Shown: positions 51,007-59,923 of the stretch, piece after piece
Layout: each line of letters begins with the position of its first letter
Numbering within the stretch: the first letter of the stretch is position 1
Assembly (NCBI GenBank): GCA_942159475.1
Contig: OW804094.1
Span: 22,171,323 to 22,235,322, forward strand
Origin: Sthenelais limicola
Lineage: Eukaryota > Annelida > Polychaeta > Phyllodocida > Sigalionidae
Reading direction: 5' to 3'
DNA: 64,000 nucleotides
The notes under the pieces: generated by a model
The model's database searches: none
Told to the model about the DNA's origin: nothing
The model's input: only the letters and a program-made list of their open reading frames with translations
Position numbers and translations under genes: made by a program

Positions 51007-53342
51007 ACTCCTGTTCCATCATACCATCCCAAACGATCGGTGAGTTGACCAACTTTCAAGACAATCTAAAATGTGCAATTAACTCTGAATCTAATGAATA
51101 TGTCAGCGTCAGATCATATGTGCCATGCCCCATCCAAGATGGCGGTGCCCATACTAGCGAGAGCGGGCAAGCCAACATGGCAGCCGCTTCTCATGTAAAA
51201 TCTCGTGTCCCACGCGATTCTCACAAGGAACGAGAACACAACCAAAATGGCCGACATAAACACGAACAATCCGACAGAAGCTATTCTGCCACAGACAAAT
51301 CTATCTCTAGAGTTAATATCAACAAAGTTGGTTCGATTCAAACCATTAAAAATGTGAACAGGAGAAACAGTGAAACAACCGATGGCGCAATGTGTATTTC
51401 TAATGACAATTTTGTACAATTCCAGGTAGAAACTCACGCCCACGACCGAGAACTTGACTTCAAAACACAAGCGAGTGACGGCGAACAAGCCACGAGAGAG
51501 GTGCCTACCTTTCTTCAAAAAGTGCAGTATCCACACTACGAACAGGTCTTTAATGAACAGGAACTAGTGACTAATGACTTAGACGCCTGTGAGTATGAAT
51601 TAACTGCAACTTCACCCAACAAATGTGATAGTGATAGCCCACAGAACATTGCCTTTGATGCATATACAAACTGGCCTTACCCTGATCTATATATGGACTC
51701 TAAAATGGCTGGCATTTATGAAAAGGTTAAAATCTACAATGTTCCCAACTATAAAGGTGCAAAAATTCCGCTTGAGTCGACGCTAAATATTCAAAAATGG
51801 TCAGACATAGCCACGGGACACAAAGGCGATAAAATGGTGTTGGAAGGCGTTACCTTTGGTTTTCCGATGCAATATGTCGGCGGGCCTCGCTATTATGCAC
51901 AGTCAGTAGTGAATCATCCGTCAGCACAGCAACATATGGCGCATGTTCGAGATTATGTAAAAGAGGAGATGGAACATAACGCCATATCCGGACCGTACAA
52001 ACGGCCTCCTTTCACCCCATGGTTAAATGTCAGTCCGCTTATGACCCGTCCAAAATCTGATACAACCTCCAGGAGGATTATAGTGGACTACTCCTTCCCG
52101 GAGGGGGGCTTCAATGACAAAATATACAAAAACCGATACAATTGTGCGCCAGCATATCACCAACTACCCACTATAAACTGTGCAGTCGAGATTATTCGAA
52201 AAATGGGCGTGGCTCCTGCAATGGCTGTCATCGACTTGAGCCGCGCATATAGACACTTTCCTCTCTGCCCGCTAGACTGGCCGCTGACGGCAATCATGAT
52301 AGATGACGCCTATTACATCGATAAGGTGCTCCCCTTCGGGGCTCGCAGTTCTGCCTTTGTAATGCAGTCTGTGGCGGAGTTTATAGTGCGTGCTTTGCAG
52401 AAGAAAGGTGTAACAGCAAAGCAATATTTGGACGATTTACTTATAATCGGTGAATCTGTTGAGGTAGTAAAATGTCAAATGCAATTAACAATCGAACTTT
52501 TTACAGATTTGGGATTACAAGTCGCACGCAAAAAGCTCCAAGGCCCTAGCCACGCAGTAAGGTGGCTGGGAATTGACATTAATACTAAAGAAAATCGTCT
52601 CTCAATACCTCTTTCTAAACTTGCAGAAACAAGTTCCTGCTTGGCAAATACACTGCGTCAACACCAAATAACAACAAGCGCCATGCAATCACTGGTCGGT
52701 AAGATTGCACACGTCGCCAAAATTGTTGCACCTGCACGACTTCTGGCTGGCCTCCGTGCAGCCACAGGAGACAAGGTCACCATCTCCCCGTACATAAAGT
52801 CGGACTTGAAGTGGTTTCTAAAATACACTGAAGCCTTCAATGGCAAAGCCATAATTCCCCGTCAACAAGTAGTGGAACACATATGGGCCGATGCTTGTCT
52901 AAAGGGAGGAGGTGCCACCAACGGTCACCACGCCTATATGTACACATTCACGCCCGAAATGTTGTCTGAGAAATCCATCAACCACTTGGAGGCAATCAAT
53001 TGCCTGGCAGCTGCTCGGTTCTTTACAAAATCCAGGCACGCCGGGGGCATAATAAGGATTCACTGTGACAATACTGCGGCGGTGTTTGCCTATAGAGATG
53101 GTAGAGCTAGAGACCCGACTCTGGGTGCTTGCGCCAGGGCGCTCTGGTATCATTCAATGAAATTTCAAGTCCGATATGAGTTTGTTCACGTCCCGGGCGT
53201 ACAAATGGTCATAGCTGACGCACTCTCTCGGGCGGCTCTCTCTTCTGAAGAATTATTCAAAGCTAAAGACATTGCCAAAGAAAATGACATTTATATTTCC
53301 TGTGCTCGTGATAATATGTTCAACATTCATATGTTCTATTAG
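50973..53342 (+). CDS. pol: Ngaro reverse transcriptase-RNase H
   Basis: Open frame overlapping the gag end by 34 nt and ending at TAG 53340-53342; about 770 codons after the frameshift. The N-terminal third is low-similarity sequence. RT motifs: RRIIVDYSFPEGG, MAVIDLSRAYRHFPL, PFGARSSAF, the catalytic YLDD at 52425-52436 and RWLGIDI. RNase H acidic residues lie in IWADACLKGG, LEAINCL, HCDNTAAV and VIADALSR. The DIRS/Ngaro-type RT has no integrase. All catalytic residues are kept, so this ORF looks functional. Confidence 0.88.
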   Translation, partial: ETSISGFKKLLNSCSIIPSQTIGELTNFQDNLKCAINSESNEYVSVRSYVPCPIQDGGAHTSESGQANMAAASHVKSRVPRDSHKEREHNQNGRHKHEQSDRSYSATDKSISRVNINKVGSIQTIKNVNRRNSETTDGAMCISNDNFVQFQVETHAHDRELDFKTQASDGEQATREVPTFLQKVQYPHYEQVFNEQELVTNDLDACEYELTATSPNKCDSDSPQNIAFDAYTNWPYPDLYMDSKMAGIYEKVKIYNVPNYKGAKIPLESTLNIQKWSDIATGHKGDKMVLEGVTFGFPMQYVGGPRYYAQSVVNHPSAQQHMAHVRDYVKEEMEHNAISGPYKRPPFTPWLNVSPLMTRPKSDTTSRRIIVDYSFPEGGFNDKIYKNRYNCAPAYHQLPTINCAVEIIRKMGVAPAMAVIDLSRAYRHFPLCPLDWPLTAIMIDDAYYIDKVLPFGARSSAFVMQSVAEFIVRALQKKGVTAKQYLDDLLIIGESVEVVKCQMQLTIELFTDLGLQVARKKLQGPSHAVRWLGIDINTKENRLSIPLSKLAETSSCLANTLRQHQITTSAMQSLVGKIAHVAKIVAPARLLAGLRAATGDKVTISPYIKSDLKWFLKYTEAFNGKAIIPRQQVVEHIWADACLKGGGATNGHHAYMYTFTPEMLSEKSINHLEAINCLAAARFFTKSRHAGGIIRIHCDNTAAVFAYRDGRARDPTLGACARALWYHSMKFQVRYEFVHVPGVQMVIADALSRAALSSEELFKAKDIAKENDIYISCARDNMFNIHMFY
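50994..51000 (+). promoter_or_regulatory. -1 ribosomal frameshift site (Ngaro gag-pol)
   Basis: A AAA AAC is in the exact zero-frame phase (tcA AAA AAC TCT TAA), two codons before the gag stop. The -1 frame is open from 50973 and leads directly into the RT ORF, which has no ATG near its start. Any downstream pseudoknot was not evaluated. Confidence 0.75.
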
Positions 53343-54307
53343 GCAGGCAACCTAGGCACCTCGTGGAAGCTGCTCAGGCCAGACAACGCCAAGCACATCG
53401 CCCGGGGATAGTCGCAAATAGGCATGCGGCCGTCAGGAAGTATATCGCATTCTGCAAAGCTGTGGGCCATAGTTTCAAGCAACCTTTTCCTGAGTTAATA
53501 TGCTGGTTCATCGAATACCTAGCTAAGTATACAAAAGTTCCTGCTACTATCATAAACACTATTACAGGCGTCAGGACGTTCTTCAAGCTGACGGGGTATG
53601 CCTCGGCATCTCTCTACCATCCGCGGGTCGCCTACGCCATAAGGGGCCTGCAACTGACGCTCAGGCATGTCCCCAAGCCGAAGCTTCCTGTCACGCCACA
53701 GATCTTGAAGAAAATACTAATGAATATACACCTCCTCGACTTTCCTACGCACATCAGAGTGGCTATACTCGTCATGTATATGGGCATGTTGCGTCAGAGC
53801 AATCTCGCTCCCAGATCTGGTGCCTCCTTTGACGCCACTAGACATCTGACGCGGGAAGACTGCAGAATAGCATCGGACGGCTCATATATCTCTATAAAGT
53901 GGTCGAAATCAATGCAGTCATCGCGCCAGGCCACGATTTTATTTGTCCCGACGACAGATGATCCAGTGTTCTGCCTCTGCAGAGCCCTTCTACGCCTCGA
54001 CAAACAGGCGCCGCCAAGAGATTTGAGCTCCCCTCTACTACAATTCCCTAACGCCCGACACATGACCATTAACTATATAGTGACTCAATGGAAGCTCCTT
54101 CTCAAAGCTTCGCACCTTGATTCACGCCTTTTCTCCTTACACAGCCTTCGCCGAGGGTCGGCGTCATACGCTTACAACACCGCCGGAGCCTCCCTCCAAG
54201 ATGTCAAAACTCACGGGACGTGGGCGTCCGATGCGGTGGCGTCGTATATACGCCCCTTCTCTTCTACGAGAACATCTGTCCATCACGCCCTAAAGCGAAT
54301 CGCTTAG
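53315..54307 (+). CDS. Ngaro tyrosine recombinase
   Basis: The frame overlaps the RT end by 28 nt in the -1 frame and has no early ATG (the longest listed start is GTG 53363), so it is probably made by frameshift or reinitiation. Numbered from 53363 there are 314 residues: an N-terminal SAM-like core-binding region, then catalytic Arg144 (GMLRQSN), His260-x-x-Arg263 (LHSLRRG), His284/Trp287 (THGTWAS) and nucleophile Tyr295 (VASYIRPF). It replaces integrase and would insert a circular cDNA without target duplication. Confidence 0.88.
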   Translation, partial: YVQHSYVLLGRQPRHLVEAAQARQRQAHRPGIVANRHAAVRKYIAFCKAVGHSFKQPFPELICWFIEYLAKYTKVPATIINTITGVRTFFKLTGYASASLYHPRVAYAIRGLQLTLRHVPKPKLPVTPQILKKILMNIHLLDFPTHIRVAILVMYMGMLRQSNLAPRSGASFDATRHLTREDCRIASDGSYISIKWSKSMQSSRQATILFVPTTDDPVFCLCRALLRLDKQAPPRDLSSPLLQFPNARHMTINYIVTQWKLLLKASHLDSRLFSLHSLRRGSASYAYNTAGASLQDVKTHGTWASDAVASYIRPFSSTRTSVHHALKRIA

Positions 54308-54320
54308 CGAATCCCCTTGG

Positions 54321-54510
54321 TTATCTCTTTTAATCTTCAACTATTTATTACCCAGCAATTTCAACAGACAATGTGATATTTATGTGATATACCAAACCAT
54401 TTATTTTATTCAACAAAATGAAAATGTTCATCGCTGGATCTTTATAACCTTTTACCCAAAATAATAAACAAAATGTATTTTAATTTACTCTTCGCCTCCT
54501 CATTTAATGA
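54321..54510 (+). repeat. Ngaro B1 repeat
   Basis: 190 bp from TTATCTCTTTTAATC to CTCATTTAATGA, identical by eye to B2. Its last GA is shared with the start of A2. Confidence 0.9.
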
Positions 54511-54643
54511 GGCTAATAATGACGTGTCATTATAGGGCATTGAATGGGTGGCGCCACCTTCACAACTTATAACTGAACTCCACCGCAAGTCTGGAATACA
54601 CGCCACTTGGACTCTCGCTTGCACCCTAGTCAGAAGCGAAATC
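54509..54643 (+). repeat. Ngaro A2 repeat
   Basis: 135 bp, matching A1 (31778-31912) with one mismatch. Confidence 0.9.
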
Positions 54644-54703
54644 GCCCACCCTCCGCCCTAAATCTTTTACCAAAAGATTTCACAAAAACTATTCCACGAA
54701 CGC

Positions 54704-54893
54704 TTATCTCTTTTAATCTTCAACTATTTATTACCCAGCAATTTCAACAGACAATGTGATATTTATGTGATATACCAAACCATTTATTTTATTCAACAAA
54801 ATGAAAATGTTCATCGCTGGATCTTTATAACCTTTTACCCAAAATAATAAACAAAATGTATTTTAATTTACTCTTCGCCTCCTCATTTAATGA
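54704..54893 (+). repeat. Ngaro B2 repeat, right end of the element
   Basis: Second copy of B1. It ends CATTTAATGA, after which host intron DNA (TGTATGTG) resumes. 60 bp separate A2 from B2. Confidence 0.9.
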
Positions 54894-55448
54894 TGTATGT
54901 GTTTAGTGTATGTGTACGTGAATGTATTCAACTAAAAAATTAAGATAATCATTATCATAATAGTTTATACAGTAGAACCCAACAATGCCGACATCATTGG
55001 GAGTGGGTTAACTTATATCCACGATGGTGAGATTTCCTGATAGAATTAAGACATGTCACTATCATTATTGAAAAAATGTATGGTAAATGAGGAGCTACCG
55101 AGCCCTATAGCTGTCCATATCGGTGAGGCATAGAGGAACTGCCCCTTTCTTTCCCAAATCTAGATGTTTCCAGATTGAAAGTAAATCATGGCCTCAATAA
55201 AGATGCTTCTCTTTATTGCCAACCGCGTGAATGGTTTTTTTAAATAAATTTATTCCCGAAATGTTCACATTGGGATAATTCTCATCTCTTGTATCTACCA
55301 ATAGTATGACTGTTAATATTCAGATCCCACGACAACAAGTCTTTGTTTATAGACTTATCCTTTCCCTTAGGGCTAATAATCTAGGCCAACTACCCACACC
55401 CCTCTTTTTGGTATTTTGGCCGTAAATATAAAAGAAATACAGACGCGC
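54894..55448 (+). other. Intron 1 of paralogue 3 after the Ngaro element
   Basis: AT-rich host intron without recognised features. Confidence 0.55.
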
Positions 55449-55687
55449 GTGGATCAGATTTTCGGAAAATGGACAATTGGCAGCTCTATACATTTAGGAC
55501 GTTCTGCTTAATTAGGCTAAGAAATGATGAATACCGGGTATATCTGAATATATTTGGTATCACATTGACTTAAAGTATCAGTTCTGTTATGTTTAGATGC
55601 ATTTTAAAGCTCATTTTTGTCTTAAATGTGGGTTATTTGAGAGGATTGATGAAGGCGAATTGTACATTTTCTGAAAATCTGACCCAT
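55449..55687. mobile_element. MITE family A copy
   Basis: GTGGATCAGATTTTCGGAAA ... TTTTCTGAAAATCTGACCCA; interior GGTTATTTGAGAGGATTG. Confidence 0.8.
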
Positions 55688-55820
55688 GTTCGCATGATAT
55701 AAAAACAGTCATGTGCATAAGTAAAACGCACCATACTCAATTAAAGTTTAACAAATATGGTCACAATTACATATTTGTGTGCGTTTTATTTTACAGGGGT
55801 TTACCTTTATCCCAAACACA

Positions 55821-56060
55821 TAAGGGTCAGATTTTCAGAAAATGTACAATTGGCAGCTCTACACATTTGGTAAGTTCAGCTAAATTAGGCTGGAAAATGA
55901 TGAATACGAGGTATATCTGAATATATTTGGTACCACATTGATTTAAAGTATCTGTTTTGTTATGTTAAACTGCATTTTGAAGCTCATTTCTGTCTTAAAT
56001 ATGGGTTATTTGAGAGGAGTGGTGAAGGCGAATTGTACATTTTCTGAAAATCTGACCCAT
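55821..56060. mobile_element. MITE family A copy next to a splice acceptor
   Basis: TAAGGGTCAGATTTTCAGAA ... TTTTCTGAAAATCTGACCCA. Its right end is 10-12 bp from the acceptor TTTCTTTTTACAG of the lectin exon of paralogue 3, so the branch region of that intron now lies inside the MITE. Confidence 0.85.
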
Positions 56061-56072
56061 TTCTTTTTACAG

Positions 56073-56354
56073 ACTGGAAGAGTAAGGACATTGAAACATG
56101 CAAAGGAAAGTTTAGGCTGACTTGTCCATCGGATGATGAGGATTTGGTGTTGAAAAATGCCACCTACAAGCCTGGCGTTTGTTCCTGTAGCAGGTGTCAA
56201 AATGGCGTATTGGCCAAGTTCCCAGCTTTGGATGATCTTCTGTTACAGTGTCCTGGAAACGCCTCCAGTTGTAACGCTACGCTGAACCCGTACCGTAAAG
56301 TACCATGCAAATGCTTGCAAAAGATCCTCCATGTGGAGTACCGTTGTATCAAAC
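56073..56354 (+). CDS. Exon: RBL/SUEL-type lectin-like domain (paralogue 3)
   Basis: A 282-nt phase 1-1 exon (acceptor CTTTTTACAG, donor GTTAGT) encodes about 94 residues: ETCKGKFRLTCP, LVLKNATYKPGVCSCSRC, a central cysteine pair, CKC and the closing HVEYRC. It has the same framework as paralogues 1 and 2 (L-x-C-P start, V-E/L-Y-x-C end) but low identity. NAT, NAS and NAT are N-glycosylation sequons. Confidence 0.7.
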
Positions 56355-57170
56355 GTTAGTATATGTATATTGATCCTTTCATTATAAATATTTAGCGATT
56401 TATATACATATAATTATTCTTGGTTTTCAGTGGAGTCGATGACATGATGAGCTCCCTTTATTTCTTCATTAACAGAATATCCCAGATACAACTAACATGC
56501 GTGTATATATAATGTGTACTCTGTTTCAATAGTATCTCAATTCGACACCAACTTCTTTTGGATTTTATATGAAAGGGAAATATAAATGATTTTTTAGAAG
56601 GATATATATAGTAAATAGGAGAAGGTGAGTGACAAACGATTTATGATTAAAGTAATAAAAGTAAAAATAATTATTCCATACAGTATAATAAGAGGTGCAG
56701 AAATTCTTAGATAAGTTGAATTAGAACTGTTTTACATGTATTCCTTTAAGGGCAGCCTTTGAAGGGCAGTGAGCGATTAATGTCTGTTTTAGCCCGTTGT
56801 ACAGTAAAACCTCGATCTTTATGCTCTATGACTTCACTTGAATGGGCTGTTTGTACAGCTAATTCCTACCCAACGAAGGAAGGGGGAAATAGGTGTAGGA
56901 ATTATTCACACACACAATTGTCCTTCCCTTTGCTTATACAACAGGCCCCAGCAAGCTAGTTGACAATGGCAAGATACATTATGAGCATATACTTATTTAA
57001 TAGTTAGGCTTATGCAGTATCGTAATATGTGAAATTAAACAACTTCCCAATTACTATAGTGTTTATACTTCATTTATTCAGTCTGCCATCTGTCATCAAC
57101 CCAGAGGCATTCATTTGAATATAATTCCAATTTAAACAATACTTAATCATTGTGGAATCATTTATTTCAG
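56355..57170 (+). other. Intron of paralogue 3
   Basis: AT-rich intron. A short ORF at 56759-56959 has no splice support. The acceptor at its end is TTTATTTCAG. Confidence 0.55.
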
Positions 57171-57514
57171 GCAATCTTTACCAACGAGTCTGTGGGGAAC
57201 GTTCCAAGGAGTTCAGATCCAGGAAGTATGGTCATATCATCAACCCTCTTTTCCCATCAAAAACCGAAGCACAGAACTGCGCCCTTGTTTTTGTGGTGGG
57301 TGAGAAAAAGATCGTGAGGATCGCTGCTTGGCAATTGCAAGTGCCCAAAAATGGGAGGCCCGCTTTTGTAACTACACCTACTGCCACGATCTGCTTGTAT
57401 ACGAAAAAGATACCTACTACGAGCTTATTGGAGATTCATTTATTAGATTAAGTGGAAAGAACCATACCAATGACCAGATACAGATGGTGTCAAAGTTCCA
57501 TTTCGAATACGAAG
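57171..57514 (+). pseudogene. Exon: CUB-like domain with a frameshift (paralogue 3)
   Basis: Phase-1 acceptor TTTATTTCAG and donor GAAG|GTACTC match the family, but the exon is 344 nt (345 expected). The first part reads in one frame (RVCGERSKEFR, INPLFPSKTEAQNCALVF) and the rest in another (KWEARFCNYTYCHDLLVYEK, HFEYEG), aligning with WEAPSFVDIYVC and LLEVQG of paralogue 1. A single missing base around 57325-57355, perhaps in CCCAAAAATGGG, explains it. It is either a pseudogene or a sequencing error. Confidence 0.7.
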
Positions 57515-58732
57515 GTACTCAGTCTTTGATAATTCCATTGCTGTGATTTTAATGGTATCCGCCTCCCTCTTGAAATGAAGTTCAATTGCACTATTTTCCT
57601 AAATTTAATGGAATATAATGGGTCAGGTCGCTAGAATTACAGGTGTCATGCAGAATGTAATTATTTGAATAAGATTTGGCAGGCAAATAACTACTAGTAA
57701 ATCATTAGGACCAGTCCAATTAATGCATTAAATTAATGCATGCAAACCTGGTAACCAGTCCTAATAAAAACAATTAAATTCTGAATATTAATTATACTAT
57801 ATTCGTAAAATTGACTATTATTCGGAGTTTGAAAACTGTAATTGTAATGTTTGGGGTACCTGTCCTTTATAGATATGACAAAAAGTGATGATTTATTATC
57901 ATCGAGCCAATATGCATTAATTAATACTCTCCAATAACAATTACATTTGCAGTAAAACAAATCGTCATCTCTACCAGTACCAGACAGTGGCCCGATATAT
58001 ATAAATATAGTCGAAAAGGTATGTATAAAGACAGTGACTGAGTCTATCACTATTTCAATATTCTTCATAGTGCATGTATTCCAAACCAATTTTAATATTC
58101 TTCTATGCTAGGGGCATTTGATTAAAATATAATAGTGAATGGAACTTGGTATACCAATAATTGCGCAATCTCGTCCAATAAATATTCAATTACTAGCACC
58201 TCGTCTCATTCTCCGTTTATTAATTACTTCTAACCATTGCTCAATCTAAGCTCTTTTCATCCATTTAAACTTGGTAGAGTTTTTCTAAATCCTTAGCTTC
58301 TCTCCCAGTTAAATAGAATCTGGCAATAATATTATTGAAATACGTCTTTTCCACTTCAGAAATTGGAGTTTTGAAAGTCCATTCAAAAATCAACACGGCA
58401 GGTAAGTTATACTGTCTAGGTTTAGTCACTGCCTTAAAGTCGTGGGGAGCTAAAACAACCTTTAATAGGCAGAGACTAAACAGATTAATAAGCTGTATTT
58501 CGGGCCTGCTAATGCACTGTTTCGCCTTGGGATTATACACCAAACAATGTGATAAGTATGGATCTGTATGTAGATGGGGATGTAGCTTGGTGTGATCCTT
58601 AATTTGAGGTACCGATAAATATGTCTCGTGAATATTCCAATGCACACTAATTAATACTCAATTAGCGCTTACCTGCTAATTGATAGTCCAAATGTTATGA
58701 TAGATGATAATCGATATTTGCTTAGTGATAAT
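57515..58732. other. Intronic or intergenic DNA before ERV2
   Basis: It holds a small palindrome at 57713-57757 (GGACCAGTCC ... ACCAGTCC). A minus-strand frame at 58265-58645 (126 codons, no ATG start, ending EKLYQV) has fairly protein-like composition but no motif I recognise. Confidence 0.45.
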
Positions 58733-58948
58733 TGATACCCAATTATCACTTGGATGCTAATTAATAAGAATAACTCGGAACTAGTTGGATCTTGTCTTGA
58801 TCTTACGATCGCCCAACGGTAACTGATCTTTATTTCTCGATACAACATACCTGTCAGGTGTGTACCTGATCTGCGTGCGCAGCCGTGCCCGGCTACTAGC
58901 TCTGGCGTCCCATGGGGAGGCCCAGGCGTTACGTAACCTTACGTAACA
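58733..58948 (-). repeat. Putative ERV2 3' LTR
   Basis: On the minus strand it begins TGTTACGTAAGGTTACG right after the PPT, contains GAGAAATAAAGATC (poly(A) signal) and could end GGGTATCA at 58733 (216 bp). The left end is a guess based on TG...CA and similarity to the ERV1 end ATATCA; the 5' LTR is needed to fix it. Confidence 0.55.
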
Positions 58949-58950
58949 GC

Positions 58951-58963
58951 TACCCCTCCCCCC
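58951..58963 (-). other. ERV2 polypurine tract
   Basis: GGGGGGAGGGGTA on the minus strand, two bases before the LTR start; nearly the same as the ERV1 PPT. Confidence 0.65.
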
Positions 58964-59923
58964 GGGAATATGGCGATTTACCGGCATATGCGACAGGTGA
59001 GACCACCTGGGCACAAGTGTCACCTGTATTTATCTTTAAACGACTCTGTCTTTTATTTTTAACGCTTATGAGATGTAATGTCCCTTATGGGGAATGATTT
59101 GATACCTGGTAGTTAGATTACGCCATATACAATATCTTGTATGTCGTCATGTATGTTCGGGGCCATACCACTTGTTTCTCCTTGGTCCCCTATTTGCACC
59201 TGTAGGTGTACACGTTGTTTGCAACCAAGTCAATACCTCTTTGGTTTGCTATCAGGATTGTTAGTTGTCCTTTCTAATTGTACTACCTTTCTTGTCAGGC
59301 TTCCACCAATTACGCCTCATCGGCGTACCGACTTATTGCTTCTCGCTGACATAGCTTATGAGATGTCCCGAGTGAGCATGGTTGTGATTAATCGGCTCTG
59401 AATGCGTGAGGTGAAAGCACTAGTTTAGGTCACCTACGTGCTGCTATATTGTTACTACTTTCCCTTGTCAGGCCGCCTGTTGGCTACATAGTTGACCATC
59501 TTTGACACTCGTGGGATTGCTATGTTATATTGTATTGTTAACTCTTGACTTTCGCCGCTTTACTATGTTAATGTTATTGCAACTGTTCCGTTATTGGTCC
59601 TGGGTTGCGTTACTCTCCCACCGATGTCTGTTGTGTTATTTTAGCTACATTCATTAGTTTGCTAAAGCTAGACTTTCGGTGTTAGACGCCGTTTTACTGG
59701 CAAAATATTTATTTTAACACGGCCAATTTTCCTTGATCGTTTTGCCGGTCATCGCCAGCGCTTATGGCGACTGGCACACTCATTTGTTTAGGTGGTCTGG
59801 TCCTGTTTAATTAATTTCTGTAAGCTATAAGTTGTTGTTTGGTTGCTAGTTCTGCCTACTTGTCTTCAAGTCCTGTACCAGTACACACGTCTTAGTAACC
59901 TCTGTCCTCAGTTTTCTGCCGAA
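58964..59923. other. ERV2 region between PPT and antisense ORF
   Basis: No ORF on the minus (sense) strand. The plus strand would carry the 5' UTR or first intron of the antisense transcript; CTGTCCTCAG at 59902-59911 is acceptor-like. Confidence 0.4.

Larger units (their letters stand above)
31778..54893 (+). mobile_element. Ngaro-like tyrosine-recombinase retrotransposon, interrupted by ERV1
   Basis: Direct repeats in the order A1 (31778-31912) ... B1 (54321-54510), A2 (54509-54643), B2 (54704-54893) are the split-direct-repeat layout of Ngaro elements (DIRS order). Coding regions are gag (broken), RT/RNase H and tyrosine recombinase; no methyltransferase domain is seen, which argues against DIRS1 proper. 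Without the 17,619 bp of ERV1 plus target duplication the element is about 5.5 kb, usual for the group. A1 and A2 differ at one base and B1 and B2 look identical, so insertion is recent. There is no target duplication: the edges share only GA (AAAGAGGCT left, AATGATGTA right), consistent with recombinase-mediated integration of a circle. Confidence 0.88.
30480..57514 (+). other. Receptor paralogue 3 locus (continues beyond the window)
   Basis: Signal exon 30480-30546, lectin-like exon 56073-56354 and CUB-like exon 57171-57514, with an intron 1 of 25.5 kb filled mainly by the nested retroelements (31778-54893, same orientation). Stalk, membrane and tail exons are not in the window; they would have to lie beyond ERV2. 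It is clearly more divergent from paralogues 1 and 2 than those are from each other. The CUB exon is one nucleotide short of a multiple of three and changes frame, so this copy is either a recent pseudogene or carries a sequencing or assembly error. Confidence 0.65.

Noticed and set aside
58265..58645. 126-codon minus-strand ORF as a host gene
   Set aside because: No ATG start, no splice support and no recognised domain; kept only as a remark in the interval entry.
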